Assembly (NCBI GenBank): GCA_947459425.1
Contig: CANHDJ010000009.1
Coordinates: 17,781 to 81,780, forward strand
DNA: 64,000 nucleotides
Direction: 5' to 3'
From: Ignavibacteria bacterium
Lineage (GTDB): Bacteria > Bacteroidota > Ignavibacteria > Kapaibacteriales > UBA4661
Part shown: piece by piece, positions 1 to 8,624 of the stretch
Layout: the number at the start of each line of letters is the position of its first letter
How positions within the stretch are numbered: the first letter of the stretch is position 1
Position numbers and translations under genes: made by a program
The notes under the pieces: generated by a model
What the model was told of the DNA's origin: nothing
The model's database searches: none
The model's input: only the letters and a program-made list of their open reading frames with translations

Positions 1-39
1 AGTGTTAATCCAATTCTGGGATAATTTTTTTTTCTTTTG

Positions 40-61
40 TTTTGGAATGTATAGTCCAAAA
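40..61. promoter_or_regulatory. Candidate operator upstream of the TetR-family gene
   Basis: A perfect 7-base inverted repeat, TTTTGGA and TCCAAAA, separated by 8 bases, lies about 70 bases upstream of the TetR-family start codon. Operators of TetR regulators are typically palindromes of this size and are often autoregulatory, so this is a reasonable operator candidate. A -7-like TACTTTTG (108-115) lies between it and the gene, but no good -33 element sits 19-21 bases before that. Assignment is by position only. Confidence 0.35.
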
Positions 62-128
62 AGAGTATATTTGTTATGAGAAAATATAAACAAAACAATT
101 AACATTTTACTTTTGTGAAAGCGTATTT

Positions 129-722
129 ATGGCTCGAACGAAAGCTTTTGATGAAGCTACGGTACTTGAGAGCGCAATGAATATTTTTTGGACAAAAGGC
201 TATTGCTCAACCTCGCTTGAAGATTTAGTAACGGGGTTGGGCATTAGTCGTTCAAGTATGTATGACACATTTGTAGACAAACGGACTTTGTTTTTTACCG
301 CACTCAAACTGTATCACTCTCAATATGCACAAGCAATGATTGAGATGCTTTCTCGTGCTACTACTGTTTTACCTGTATTCAAACAAATATTACAGACTAC
401 GGTTGAGGAGTCTCTCGCAGTGCCAATTGCAAAAGGCTGCTTTATGGTTAATTCAGCAATCGAAATAGCACAGACAGATGAGGAAATTACTGCATTTATC
501 GCCCATAATAATGCCCTTGTAGAAGACGCATTTATGAAGGCTATTGAGCGAGGGCAAAAGAATGACGAGTTGTCGCAAAAGCAATCCGCAGAAGCGCTTG
601 CACAGTTTGTATTCAACACCATTACAGGCATGAGAGTACTGGCTAAATCTCGCCCAAAGCGTCAGCAATTAGAAAATATTTGTACTGTCGTACTTTCTTG
701 TTTAGAGAAAACATCTGGATAA
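129..722 (+). CDS. TetR/AcrR family transcriptional regulator
   Basis: The first ~60 residues form a TetR-type helix-turn-helix: a helix from residue 8 (ATVLESAMNIFWTKGY), then TSLEDLVTGLGISRSSMYDTFVDKRTLF, which has the usual recognition helix followed by Y-x-x-F-x-x-K. The remaining ~135 residues are helical and would be the ligand-binding/dimerisation half. At 197 aa it is normal length for the family. It probably represses a nearby or divergent gene and itself through the palindrome at 40-61. The target and inducer cannot be read from the sequence, and no efflux pump follows. It converges on the next gene with only 19 bases between them. Confidence 0.9.
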   Translation: MARTKAFDEATVLESAMNIFWTKGYCSTSLEDLVTGLGISRSSMYDTFVDKRTLFFTALKLYHSQYAQAMIEMLSRATTVLPVFKQILQTTVEESLAVPIAKGCFMVNSAIEIAQTDEEITAFIAHNNALVEDAFMKAIERGQKNDELSQKQSAEALAQFVFNTITGMRVLAKSRPKRQQLENICTVVLSCLEKTSG

Positions 723-741
723 TTGGACTGCCCGAAGGACA

Positions 742-1389
742 TTACCTCGCAGCATACAATTTCTTTGCAAGCAGCATAAAATCTGCTTTTGCTGCCTTCA
801 AGAGGCTGAGAACCTTCACAATATCATCACTTGTGGCTAGAAAAGCCTCGCTTACGGCATATTTCCGACCTTCCAAGACCACAAAAAACCATGACCGCCC
901 GACAATATACGAGCCATAGAGCGGATGCGGCATGATGTTCAATTCCTGCGCGGCAACCATCTCTGCCAGAAGTTGTGCGAGGGGATTGTTATTGGGCGCG
1001 AAGGTTTTTTTGTATTCATGCAGAAAGAAAAACGGACGAACAGGCTTTGATTTACCCGTCGCAACCATAAAATCTACGCGCCCTGACATTTGAACGTCGT
1101 CAACGGTAGCAGACAGGGTGCGCTGCGTAAAGGTATGGAAGTATGGCGTATCGTAGCGCACAAGGTTCACAAAGGGCGCAATAAACTTGAATTTTAGCTC
1201 ATCCTCATTCCACAAATCAATTTCCGCCGCAAGATTCTCCTGCAACGCGGCAATGATCGTGCGCTCCACGTCGTTCATCGGAAAGTCGGCACTGAGCCAC
1301 GTCTCCAGTGTTGGCAGGTCGGCAACGCGCTCAAGCGAAAATGTTTGCTCAAGGTCGTCTATATCCCATTGGTCAAAGGTTTTCATCAT
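742..1389 (-). CDS. Hypothetical protein with PD-(D/E)XK nuclease-like core
   Basis: About 215 aa, with no signal peptide or membrane segment. I do not recognise a named family. The middle carries a short strand with an acidic residue (GRVDFMVA) and, after a loop, FFFLHEYKK. This D...E-x-K spacing resembles the catalytic core of PD-(D/E)XK nucleases. It is followed by a helical stretch with QLLAEMVAAQ, like the glutamine-bearing helix that often comes after that motif. The frame opens upstream with TTG at 1434, but the ATG-ATG pair at 1389/1386 is the more likely start. It stands alone, with no methyltransferase or other restriction partner beside it. Nuclease activity is inference only. Confidence 0.7.
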   Translation of the reverse strand: MMKTFDQWDIDDLEQTFSLERVADLPTLETWLSADFPMNDVERTIIAALQENLAAEIDLWNEDELKFKFIAPFVNLVRYDTPYFHTFTQRTLSATVDDVQMSGRVDFMVATGKSKPVRPFFFLHEYKKTFAPNNNPLAQLLAEMVAAQELNIMPHPLYGSYIVGRSWFFVVLEGRKYAVSEAFLATSDDIVKVLSLLKAAKADFMLLAKKLYAAR

Positions 1390-1525
1390 CGTGGTACGGT
1401 TGATTGTATAATTCTTTTCACTGCTTGAATTCAATCGATAAATTACGAAAATTTTGAGAAGGAAATACAGGGAACGTTATTATGCACTGCGAATTTGACT
1501 AATAGCACCATATTCTGGAAATAAG

Positions 1526-1564
1526 CAACGGCGCGGCTTTCAAAAGTAGAAGCTCGCGCCGTTG
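1526..1564 (-). terminator. Hairpin downstream of the OsmC gene
   Basis: CAACGGCGCG and CGCGCCGTTG form a 10-bp GC-rich stem, partly extended by CTT/AAG inside a ~19-base loop, 24 bases after the OsmC stop codon in the minus direction. The T-tract after the stem is weak (GCTTATTT), so termination is likely but not classical. Confidence 0.5.
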
Positions 1565-1587
1565 TTTTGTTGTACCGTCTGTACGGC

Positions 1588-2022
1588 TTATGCCAACGTC
1601 GCCGAAAGCGTAATCGAAATCGCCCCCAAAGCTCGTGAAACTGGGCAGGTCTTCTTTGCATTGTCGGCAATGGTTTGGAATTGCTCATTGGAAATGCCCG
1701 GTACATTTGCCGAAAGTTCGAGATGAATACCTTTGATTTCAAAATGTCCATCCACGTTTTCCATCGTAAGAGCCGCATTGGTGCTGAGTTTCGTGGGTGG
1801 AAAGCCCGCGCCCGTCAGTTGAAAACTGAGTGCCATCGAATAGCAGCCTGCATGAGCAGCCGCAATCAACTCTTCAGGGTTTGTGCCGAGTTTGCCATTT
1901 TCGCTCGTGAAGCGGGTTGCAAAAGAATACGGCGTTTGAGCAAGTACGCCGCTTGTGGAAGTGAGGCTACCAGAGCCTTCTTTGCCTGTGCCGTTCCATT
2001 CGGCAGATGCTTTGCGAATCAT
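1588..2022 (-). CDS. OsmC family peroxiredoxin-like protein
   Basis: 144 aa, the usual length for the OsmC/Ohr family, which detoxifies organic hydroperoxides using two cysteines. Typical features are visible: N-terminal MIRKASAEWNGTGKEGSG, the loop TNPEELIAAAHAGCYSMAL with the first active-site cysteine, and ...AKKTCPVSRAL with the second. It resembles the OsmC subgroup more than Ohr. The frame continues upstream to 2247, but homology begins at the ATG at 2022. It is a single-gene unit, divergent from the small membrane protein at 2204 and followed by a hairpin. Confidence 0.92.
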   Translation of the reverse strand: MIRKASAEWNGTGKEGSGSLTSTSGVLAQTPYSFATRFTSENGKLGTNPEELIAAAHAGCYSMALSFQLTGAGFPPTKLSTNAALTMENVDGHFEIKGIHLELSANVPGISNEQFQTIADNAKKTCPVSRALGAISITLSATLA

Positions 2023-2203
2023 AATATTTTTGAAAAAAGTTGGTTTGAAACTGTGAGCTAATGTACCAAAATAGCATATTTCTCGCGGCAAACGATGGTA
2101 TAAAAGATGCTTTGTGTGGTATGGAAGTTCGTGAAACTTTAACCTTCCAAGGCACGTAGAAAAAGCAGAGTACGACCATTTTTTAATATTTTGGAGACCA
2201 GCT

Positions 2204-2446
2204 ATGAAATTCAACAAAGCCTCTGTCGCTGTCATTGGCGGCATCACTGCCGGATTTTTTACCTTGGCAATACTCTACATTTTTTTGAGTGGCGGCAAAG
2301 CCGATAAAACTGATGTGGCAATTATCTTCAGTCTTAGCGCGACAATGCTTGCTTCGTGGGCTGTATTGGTTGAAGGGCGGCACAAAAAGGGAGCTAAGAA
2401 TATATGTACAAAGGATGCGGATACGGTAACGCTATATGTACCTTGA
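2204..2446 (+). CDS. Small two-helix membrane protein, unknown function
   Basis: 80 aa. Two hydrophobic segments at residues ~7-29 and ~39-58 are separated by a short charged loop (GGKADKTD), and the tail is basic (EGRHKKGAKN). A GGAG 9 bases upstream of the ATG supports the start. I do not recognise a family. It is flanked by a divergent OsmC gene and by the deoxyhypusine-synthase-like gene 180 bases downstream, so it is probably monocistronic. It is short, so the possibility that it is not translated remains. Confidence 0.55.
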   Translation: MKFNKASVAVIGGITAGFFTLAILYIFLSGGKADKTDVAIIFSLSATMLASWAVLVEGRHKKGAKNICTKDADTVTLYVP

Positions 2447-2625
2447 AACAACAATGAGACGAGGACTCAAAAGCAACAGCGAGGTTGTTACGAAAACATA
2501 GCATTGCTTTTTCATTTCCCTCGTGATTTTATGCGCACTCTTGCGAAAAATTTTCCTATTTTTGCGCTGCTTTCGCGGATACAATATATCCCGCATTTTT
2601 CTTCACTTTTGATGTTCCAAGCACC

Positions 2626-3600
2626 ATGCAACGCAATACTATCTCGCGCTTTATCGAAGAACATTTTCTCCATTTCAACGCCGCCGCACTCGTGGATGCT
2701 GCGAAGGGCTACGAAAAACATCTCGCCGAAGATGGAAAAATGATGATAACACTCGCTGGAGCAATGAGTACCGCCGAACTTGGTAAAACCCTTGCCGAGA
2801 TGATTCGTCAGGATAAAGTGCAGATTATTTCTTGCACCGGAGCAAATTTGGAAGAAGATATTATGAATCTTGTGGCACATTCGCACTACAAGCGTGTGCC
2901 GCATTACCGCGACCTTGCACCGAAGGACGAATGGGAACTCCTTGAAGGCGGCTTCAACCGTGTCACCGATACCTGCATTCCTGAAGAAGAAGCGTTTCGT
3001 CGTATTCAGAAGCATATTTTTCAGCAATGGAAATCGGCACAAGACAAGGGAGAGCGCTATTTCCCGCATGAATTTATGTACAAAATGCTCCTTTCCGGCG
3101 ATATGGCACAATATTATGAAATTGACCCCAAAAACTCATGGATGCTTGCGGCTGCGGAAAAGAATTTGCCAATCATCGTTCCGGGCTGGGAAGATTCGAC
3201 GATGGGCAATATTTTTGCGTCTTATTGCATTAAAGGCGAGCTTCAGCCAAGCGTCATGAAATCAGGCATTGAGTATATGATGTGGCTCTCGAAGTGGTAT
3301 ATTGAGAACTCCAAAGGCAAAGGTGTGGGCTTTTTCCAGATTGGAGGCGGTATTGCGGGGGATTTCCCGATTTGTGTCGTGCCGATGCTCTACCAAGATA
3401 TGGAAATGACCGACATACCGTTTTGGAGTTATTTTTGCCAGATTTCGGATTCGACGACCAGCTATGGATCGTATTCCGGTGCTGTGCCGAATGAGAAAAT
3501 TACGTGGGGGAAACTAGATATTGACACGCCGAAATTTATCGTGGAATCGGATGCCACGATTGTTGCACCGCTGATTTTTGCATGGTTGCTGAATATGTAG
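2626..3600 (+). CDS. Deoxyhypusine synthase-like protein
   Basis: 324 aa, matching the bacterial deoxyhypusine synthase (DHS)-like family throughout: NAAALVDAAKGYEKHL, LAGAMSTAELGKTLAEMI, SCTGANLEEDIMNLVAH, the central ...IIVPGWEDSTMGNIF, and the C-terminal SDATIVAPLIFAWLL. Eukaryotic and archaeal DHS transfers aminobutyl from spermidine to eIF5A through a lysine in GGGVVKHH. Here the equivalent is GGGIAGDFP (residues ~240-248) with no lysine. Bacteria lack eIF5A, so the substrate is unknown; some bacterial relatives act on polyamines. A -7-like TATTTTTG is present at 2557-2564. It is probably a single gene ending at the hairpin at 3751. Confidence 0.88.
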   Translation: MQRNTISRFIEEHFLHFNAAALVDAAKGYEKHLAEDGKMMITLAGAMSTAELGKTLAEMIRQDKVQIISCTGANLEEDIMNLVAHSHYKRVPHYRDLAPKDEWELLEGGFNRVTDTCIPEEEAFRRIQKHIFQQWKSAQDKGERYFPHEFMYKMLLSGDMAQYYEIDPKNSWMLAAAEKNLPIIVPGWEDSTMGNIFASYCIKGELQPSVMKSGIEYMMWLSKWYIENSKGKGVGFFQIGGGIAGDFPICVVPMLYQDMEMTDIPFWSYFCQISDSTTSYGSYSGAVPNEKITWGKLDIDTPKFIVESDATIVAPLIFAWLLNM

Positions 3601-3750
3601 GATAATACCGCCATCACCTCGAATGCGGCATTGCTCACTTTCATCTTCACATCCAGATACAACCTCTCAATAGAAATGCACTACTTTTTCCTGTGCAAAA
3701 CAAGTGATCTATCCTCAAGATGTTTAGCACAGAGACAAACGTTACGAATA

Positions 3751-3789
3751 ACGCCCGATACTTGTTTCAGCAAACAAAGTATCGGGCGT
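3751..3789. terminator. Hairpin between convergent genes
   Basis: ACGCCCGATACTTGTTT and AAACAAAGTATCGGGCGT pair over 17 bp with one bulged base and a 4-base loop. It lies between the convergent DHS-like gene and the DUF4249 gene, so it can terminate transcription from both sides. There is no long T-tract. Confidence 0.6.
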
Positions 3790-3818
3790 GAGTAAGCCGT
3801 TAGCGGGATAAAAACACT

Positions 3819-4943
3819 TTACCAGCGTACTTGTATGGGTCGCTCTATGCCTGAAGTACCAGCAAATACGCCAATTCCGTCGCCCGTGACATTCCACACA
3901 GGATTCGTGCCACCAGCAGAAAAGGGACCGCTATTGCCGGATCCGTATTGTGCCTGACTCGACGAGTTAACCCAATCATAGTAGGAGGATTCCGTCATCA
4001 CGACTGCTGCGTACCATCGGGCGCGGCGCAGACGCTCTTGAATCTGTCCTATCGTGCCACGAACTACAACCTCTGTGCGCCCTTGCGGATTGGAAGCCGT
4101 CGGATTAATATAGATGGTCGTAAAATCGACTGCCCGAAATCCACTGACTTGCATACTCACTGTTCGCTCGGCAGCATCTTTAGGCAAAAGTACCGAAGCA
4201 CCAAAATTCTCACTACTTCCAGCCGTTGCAATTATGCGTCCACCAAAAAAGACGATCGCGCTGTCAGGTCTTCCGGTGCGAAAACTTACGGTGTCTCGCG
4301 CATAAATGAGGAGTTGATGTAGAAGTCCCGGACGCAAGCGTACATCGGCATTAAGCGTAATAGTGAGGCTGGGAATATACGTGAATTGTTGTGTGAAACT
4401 TCCCGTCGGGCTGCGTACAAAACCAGTCGAAACAGGCACGGAGTCTGTTTTCACATTCGTCGTATAGTTTTGCCCCAAGAGCGAAGATTCTGCCGATGGC
4501 ACGGCAGCTTTTGCCTGTGCTACCTTACCATTCCAACGCACTGTGATTTCATAGGTTTTTCCGGCTTGTACTCGTACGCCGGGAACACCATACATCGGCA
4601 AAACACCTTGAGGAATACCACTGGAAGGTCCGGAGAAGTTATTGAGTCGCACTGTATCGAAGCGTACCTGCGGCGTGTAGTTTTGCCCATCAACACGAAT
4701 CGTAACTTCAGCGCCTTGCAAATATGCCTTGTCGGTGCTTGCTCTTTCCAAAGGTGGCTGGACGCGCGTAATAAGGATGCTGTCAAGTGGTTGCCCAGCT
4801 CTCAATAGCCCTTCAATGACAATTTTTTCTTCATACGGCAAGGTCGCATTAGCAACAATCTGCTCGCAACTTGTTAAGCCTGAAGCCATGACCAGTGCTA
4901 TGCCGCAGACGAAGAGAGATAATTTTTTGAGAGAATACTGCAT
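3819..4943 (-). CDS. DUF4249 family outer-membrane-associated lipoprotein
   Basis: 374 aa. It has a lipoprotein signal peptide: basic start (MQYSLKK), hydrophobic core and lipobox LTSC at about residues 23-26. The mature part matches DUF4249, a Bacteroidota family encoded next to TonB-dependent receptors: EEKIVIEGLLRAGQPLDSILITR, a beta-sandwich with VTIRVDGQNY, and later the YYDWVNSS...FSAGGTNPVWNVTGDGIGVFAG region. It is thought to sit on the receptor at the cell surface in the way SusD does. It is 53 bases downstream of the receptor gene and surely in the same operon. The ligand is unknown. Confidence 0.9.
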   Translation of the reverse strand: MQYSLKKLSLFVCGIALVMASGLTSCEQIVANATLPYEEKIVIEGLLRAGQPLDSILITRVQPPLERASTDKAYLQGAEVTIRVDGQNYTPQVRFDTVRLNNFSGPSSGIPQGVLPMYGVPGVRVQAGKTYEITVRWNGKVAQAKAAVPSAESSLLGQNYTTNVKTDSVPVSTGFVRSPTGSFTQQFTYIPSLTITLNADVRLRPGLLHQLLIYARDTVSFRTGRPDSAIVFFGGRIIATAGSSENFGASVLLPKDAAERTVSMQVSGFRAVDFTTIYINPTASNPQGRTEVVVRGTIGQIQERLRRARWYAAVVMTESSYYDWVNSSSQAQYGSGNSGPFSAGGTNPVWNVTGDGIGVFAGTSGIERPIQVRW

Positions 4944-4996
4944 GAGATTTTTTAGTAAAATCGTTGGTAAAAAAGAGATACTTCAACACAAACACG

Positions 4997-7429
4997 TTAG
5001 AATTTAAAGCCAATGCCGATAGTTGGAATAATCGGAAACAGCGTGAATTGCGATACCTGACGAGTACCGGTAAAATCTTGACGAATAGACCACGTAAAAG
5101 GATTGAGACGGTTATAGACGTTATAGACGTTCAAGGACAAGTTAAACGGCAAGCCAAACCACGAGAAATAGTGCGTAAAATTTACATCCATACGGTGATA
5201 TGCCGGCAAGCGCCCGCCATTGCGTTCGGTGTAGAGCGTGTACGCTGATGTGCTAAGACTCTGCAAGCGACTCGCCCCCGAAAATTGCCCGCTAGGGCTG
5301 TAATTTGCTAAAAGAGAATAATACTGCCCGCTCGGCATCGTGAAAGCCTGACCTGATTGGAAAACCCATGATGCGCCAAGTTCCCATGAATCGCTGAGTT
5401 TGTAGTTCAATGTGACCGAGACATCGTGGCGCGAGTCGTAGCGCGGAAAGAAGGTATTACCTTTGTTCAACTCCTCGAATTGGCGCGTTGTCCAAGATAA
5501 TGTGTAACCAATCCAGCCAGTGAATGAGCCAAGTTGCTTGTTGATAAACACTTCCACACCATAGGACTCACCTTTGCCGACGGCTAAATCCTGTTCGCGG
5601 GTAGTGAAAAGGCTGTTAAAACCCGCATTTTCCTTGAATTCCAGCAAATTATTCATGGATTTGTAGTAACCTTCGACGCTGACCAAGACTTCATTGTCAA
5701 AAATAGTTGTTTCTGCACCAAAAACGTATTGTGTGGAATTAGCAGGCTTAATAGTCTCGGTGGCTGGAAACCACGTATCGGTTGGTAGTGTAATATCATT
5801 GCGGACTACCAAATGCAGGAACTGGTTTGCAACTGCAAACGCACCTTTGAATTTGAAATTATTACCCAAAATGGTGTTGCCAAGATTGTACACCGCAGAA
5901 AGACGAGGTTCTGGTAGCAAGCGCGAGCCAAGCTGGAAATACGATAACCGAAGACCTGCATTGACGGACAATCCATCAATATCAAATGCATCTTGCCATT
6001 CATCCTGCGCATAAGCTGCCGCTTCGATGGACGGAATCGAAGCATTCCCTTCGATCCCTAATGTTTGAAGAAAGCGCTCTGCCGAAGCCGTCGCCGAGAG
6101 GAGTGTCGTAAAATTGTGATATGTTACGTCAATGCCAGCTTTGACGGTATGTTGTTTGTCGGGATACCACTGAATATCGCCACGCACGGTGAAATCTCGA
6201 ATCCGCGAAAGCGTTGAAAAACCTGCTGTTGTGTCGGGAATGCCAAGCGAAAACTGATAATCGGTAAAAATCGCGGAAAAATTGGTGAACAGCGATGGCG
6301 ATGCGACGTGCATCCATCGGAGGTTCGCGGTCGAATTCCCCCAATCAGTGTTAAAAGCGTTTGATCCTCCCGTTATGCCTCCTCCACCCGCAACATCGCG
6401 CCCGAAATATCCGCTTAAAAAGAGGCGGTCATTATCGGAAATATTCCAGTTGAGTTTTGCATTCAAATCATAGAAATAATAGCTTACATCAGGTCGCTGG
6501 GGCAAGGCTGCCAAAATCAAATCGAAATAGGTACGCCGTCCTGAGACCATGAAAGAAATGTCAGGCGTAATCGGACCTTCCAACGTCAAGCGTGACGCAA
6601 TAAGTCCGAGATTGCCCACGCCGGAAAATTTTTCTTTTGAGCCTTCTTTCATCGTCATATCAATCACGCTGGAAAGCCGTCCGCCGTATTCCGCAGGAAA
6701 CGCACCTTTGATAACGCGCACATCCCGTATGGCATCGCTATTAAACGTGCTGAGAAAACCTCCTAAGTGTGAAGGATTATAGACAACTACGCCGTCGAGC
6801 AGTATCAAATTTTGGTCAGGTGAACCACCGCGCACATACAAACCGCTTGAAAGCTCACTTCCCGCTTTGATGCCAGGCATAAGTTGTAGCACACGGAAAA
6901 TATCAGATTCACCGCCCAGCACGGGCATTTTTCGCGCAAAGTCGGTGTTCAACTCGACCGTGCTGATGCTGCGTGTTGCTGAAGGGTCGCGTTCAACTTC
7001 GATTGTTACGGTCTTTCCGCGTACATTCTGTACTTTGAGGGCAATATTTTCACGCAGATTTTCGTTACCAACGACAATCGGGCGCTTAACAGTCTCATAG
7101 CCAATACCGCGAATTACAAGAAAGTATGAGCCTTGTGGAATATTTGGTAGCGAATAAAAGCCGTATTTGTTCGTGCGTGTTCCGCCAATCGGCTTTGCCG
7201 AAGCAACGCTGGCGGCAGTGTCGCGCACGACCATAACGGTAATGCCGATCACTGCTTCGTCCGAACCTGCTTCGCGCACAATGCCAGAGATGATGAGGTT
7301 GTTATCAGGTCTTGAAGACGGGTCACCACCTGTCTGCTGGGCGAAAAGTTGAAATGGAAGCATTGTCAGAAGCATTACCAAGCATATACAAGTACCGGAA
7401 ACACCGATAATGGCTGGGCAGTTCAGCAT
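4997..7429 (-). CDS. TonB-dependent outer-membrane receptor with carboxypeptidase-regulatory-like domain
   Basis: About 810 aa from the ATG at 7429, which directly precedes a signal peptide (hydrophobic run ending LPFQLFAQQ). The frame is open to 7624, but nothing there resembles a receptor. Next comes a carboxypeptidase-D-regulatory-like beta sandwich (ISGIVREAGSDEAVIGITVMV...). The plug follows with TVELNTDFARKMPVLGGESDIFRVLQLMPGI, YVRGGSPDQNLILLDGVVVYNP and AEYGGRLSSVIDM. A ~550-residue beta barrel ends in ...GIGFKF with a terminal aromatic residue. It imports a ligand with TonB energy. The DUF4249 gene follows. It resembles non-SusC receptors rather than polysaccharide-utilisation SusC proteins. 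Confidence 0.95.
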   Translation of the reverse strand: MLNCPAIIGVSGTCICLVMLLTMLPFQLFAQQTGGDPSSRPDNNLIISGIVREAGSDEAVIGITVMVVRDTAASVASAKPIGGTRTNKYGFYSLPNIPQGSYFLVIRGIGYETVKRPIVVGNENLRENIALKVQNVRGKTVTIEVERDPSATRSISTVELNTDFARKMPVLGGESDIFRVLQLMPGIKAGSELSSGLYVRGGSPDQNLILLDGVVVYNPSHLGGFLSTFNSDAIRDVRVIKGAFPAEYGGRLSSVIDMTMKEGSKEKFSGVGNLGLIASRLTLEGPITPDISFMVSGRRTYFDLILAALPQRPDVSYYFYDLNAKLNWNISDNDRLFLSGYFGRDVAGGGGITGGSNAFNTDWGNSTANLRWMHVASPSLFTNFSAIFTDYQFSLGIPDTTAGFSTLSRIRDFTVRGDIQWYPDKQHTVKAGIDVTYHNFTTLLSATASAERFLQTLGIEGNASIPSIEAAAYAQDEWQDAFDIDGLSVNAGLRLSYFQLGSRLLPEPRLSAVYNLGNTILGNNFKFKGAFAVANQFLHLVVRNDITLPTDTWFPATETIKPANSTQYVFGAETTIFDNEVLVSVEGYYKSMNNLLEFKENAGFNSLFTTREQDLAVGKGESYGVEVFINKQLGSFTGWIGYTLSWTTRQFEELNKGNTFFPRYDSRHDVSVTLNYKLSDSWELGASWVFQSGQAFTMPSGQYYSLLANYSPSGQFSGASRLQSLSTSAYTLYTERNGGRLPAYHRMDVNFTHYFSWFGLPFNLSLNVYNVYNRLNPFTWSIRQDFTGTRQVSQFTLFPIIPTIGIGFKF

Positions 7430-7802
7430 AACGTGCTGTCGCAAATTATCACGCAGAAAAACATTGGCGCGGCGACATTGCAGAGCTATTGGCAAACAAT
7501 GGAGATTCATTATGGAGAGGAAAAAAATCACAAAATTCCTACGCCTTGACCATGGCGATCGCATCGCAAAGGCGAGGTGTTGATTGCAAGAAGAATGAGA
7601 TAAAAGAAACGTTACATTTGGCAACGAAAAAGCAAGAGACTCAAAAGTAAAGCAGGAATAATGGAGGAAATACTGTTGGAATAATGCACATTCTGACCAA
7701 CGATGTGCAGAGCATTTTTTTCAGCCACGAATATACGAAATTTTCTGTTTTCTCCTCAAGGAAACATCCCGAAAAGCAATGAGCAATAACCCCAGCCCGT
7801 TC
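7430..7802. other. Intergenic region upstream of the TonB receptor
   Basis: 373 bases between the receptor start and the end of the response-regulator gene, both on the minus strand. A -7-like TACTTTTG reads toward the receptor (7649-7642), but no -33 element is convincing. A short inverted repeat GCACAT/ATGTGC (about 7686-7708) is followed on the plus strand by a T-run. I see no gene here. Confidence 0.5.
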
Positions 7803-8624
7803 TTAATCCTCCGGCGAAACTAGCCCCAATGCCGCAAAAACACTATCGCGGTAGCCCACACCAATATCCAATTCTTTCCCGTTTCGCAGAACAATTTGAT
7901 ACGACCGTTCGGAGCGCTTTCGGATTTCTTGAATACCGGATTTGCGGACAATAGCCGAGCGGTGAATGCGTAGAAATCGCACGGGATCAAGCTGCTCGGC
8001 GAGTTCACCAAATGCAGTGCGTAGCACGTGGGTTAGTTCGCTCACGTGAAAGAGCGCATAATTCCTATCGGCTTCTATCCAATCAACATCCTCCACATCG
8101 ACAAAGTATATTCTGCCCCGTGTTTTGAAGGCATACCGCACGGGATATTTCAAAGCTCGCTGCGATTGAAGTTCACGAATCTCACGAAGCAAGGATTCTT
8201 GAGAACTGTGAGCCTGCCTAGCACGAATCTGCTCCTTTACCCGCGCAAACATCGCCTGAAAACGCTCATAATCAAAGGGCTTCAAAAGATAGTCCACCGC
8301 GTGTGCCTCAAATGCCTTCAGTGCATAATGGTCAAATGCCGTAATGAAGACGACAAGCGGCATTACTGCTTCTTCATCCAATGAATCACGAATCATTCTC
8401 AGGGTCTCGAAACCGTCTAATTCCGGCATCTGAATGTCAAGAAATATCACATCCGGCAGACGCTCGCAGACTGATTCCACCGCTTTGTAGCCGTTAGCAC
8501 AGTCCGCAAGAACAAGACATTCTTCGTCATCACCCAGAAAATGACGTATTTTCTCGCGTGCGAGGTCTTCATCATCAATAATAAGGGTTTTTATGAGGTG
8601 CTTGGTCATTGCTGGATTAGTCAT
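7803..8624 (-). CDS. LytTR-family response regulator
   Basis: 273 aa. The receiver domain (residues ~10-130) has the acidic pocket IIDDED, phospho-acceptor D63 in IFLDIQMP, and the lysine in LLKPF. A helical linker leads to a C-terminal LytTR DNA-binding domain (~160-265) with RIYFVDVEDVDWIEADRNYALFH and FLRIHRSAIVRK. It is the output partner of the kinase encoded immediately upstream. The two genes overlap by 8 bases (start at 8624, kinase stop at 8617-8619), which implies translational coupling. A second ATG at 8609 is possible. LytTR regulators bind direct repeats; the target genes cannot be told from here. Confidence 0.95.
   Translation of the reverse strand: MTNPAMTKHLIKTLIIDDEDLAREKIRHFLGDDEECLVLADCANGYKAVESVCERLPDVIFLDIQMPELDGFETLRMIRDSLDEEAVMPLVVFITAFDHYALKAFEAHAVDYLLKPFDYERFQAMFARVKEQIRARQAHSSQESLLREIRELQSQRALKYPVRYAFKTRGRIYFVDVEDVDWIEADRNYALFHVSELTHVLRTAFGELAEQLDPVRFLRIHRSAIVRKSGIQEIRKRSERSYQIVLRNGKELDIGVGYRDSVFAALGLVSPED

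Noticed and set aside
1675..2061. Long plus-strand frame opposite the OsmC gene
   Set aside because: Antisense shadow of a clearly conserved protein; composition is cysteine/arginine-rich noise.
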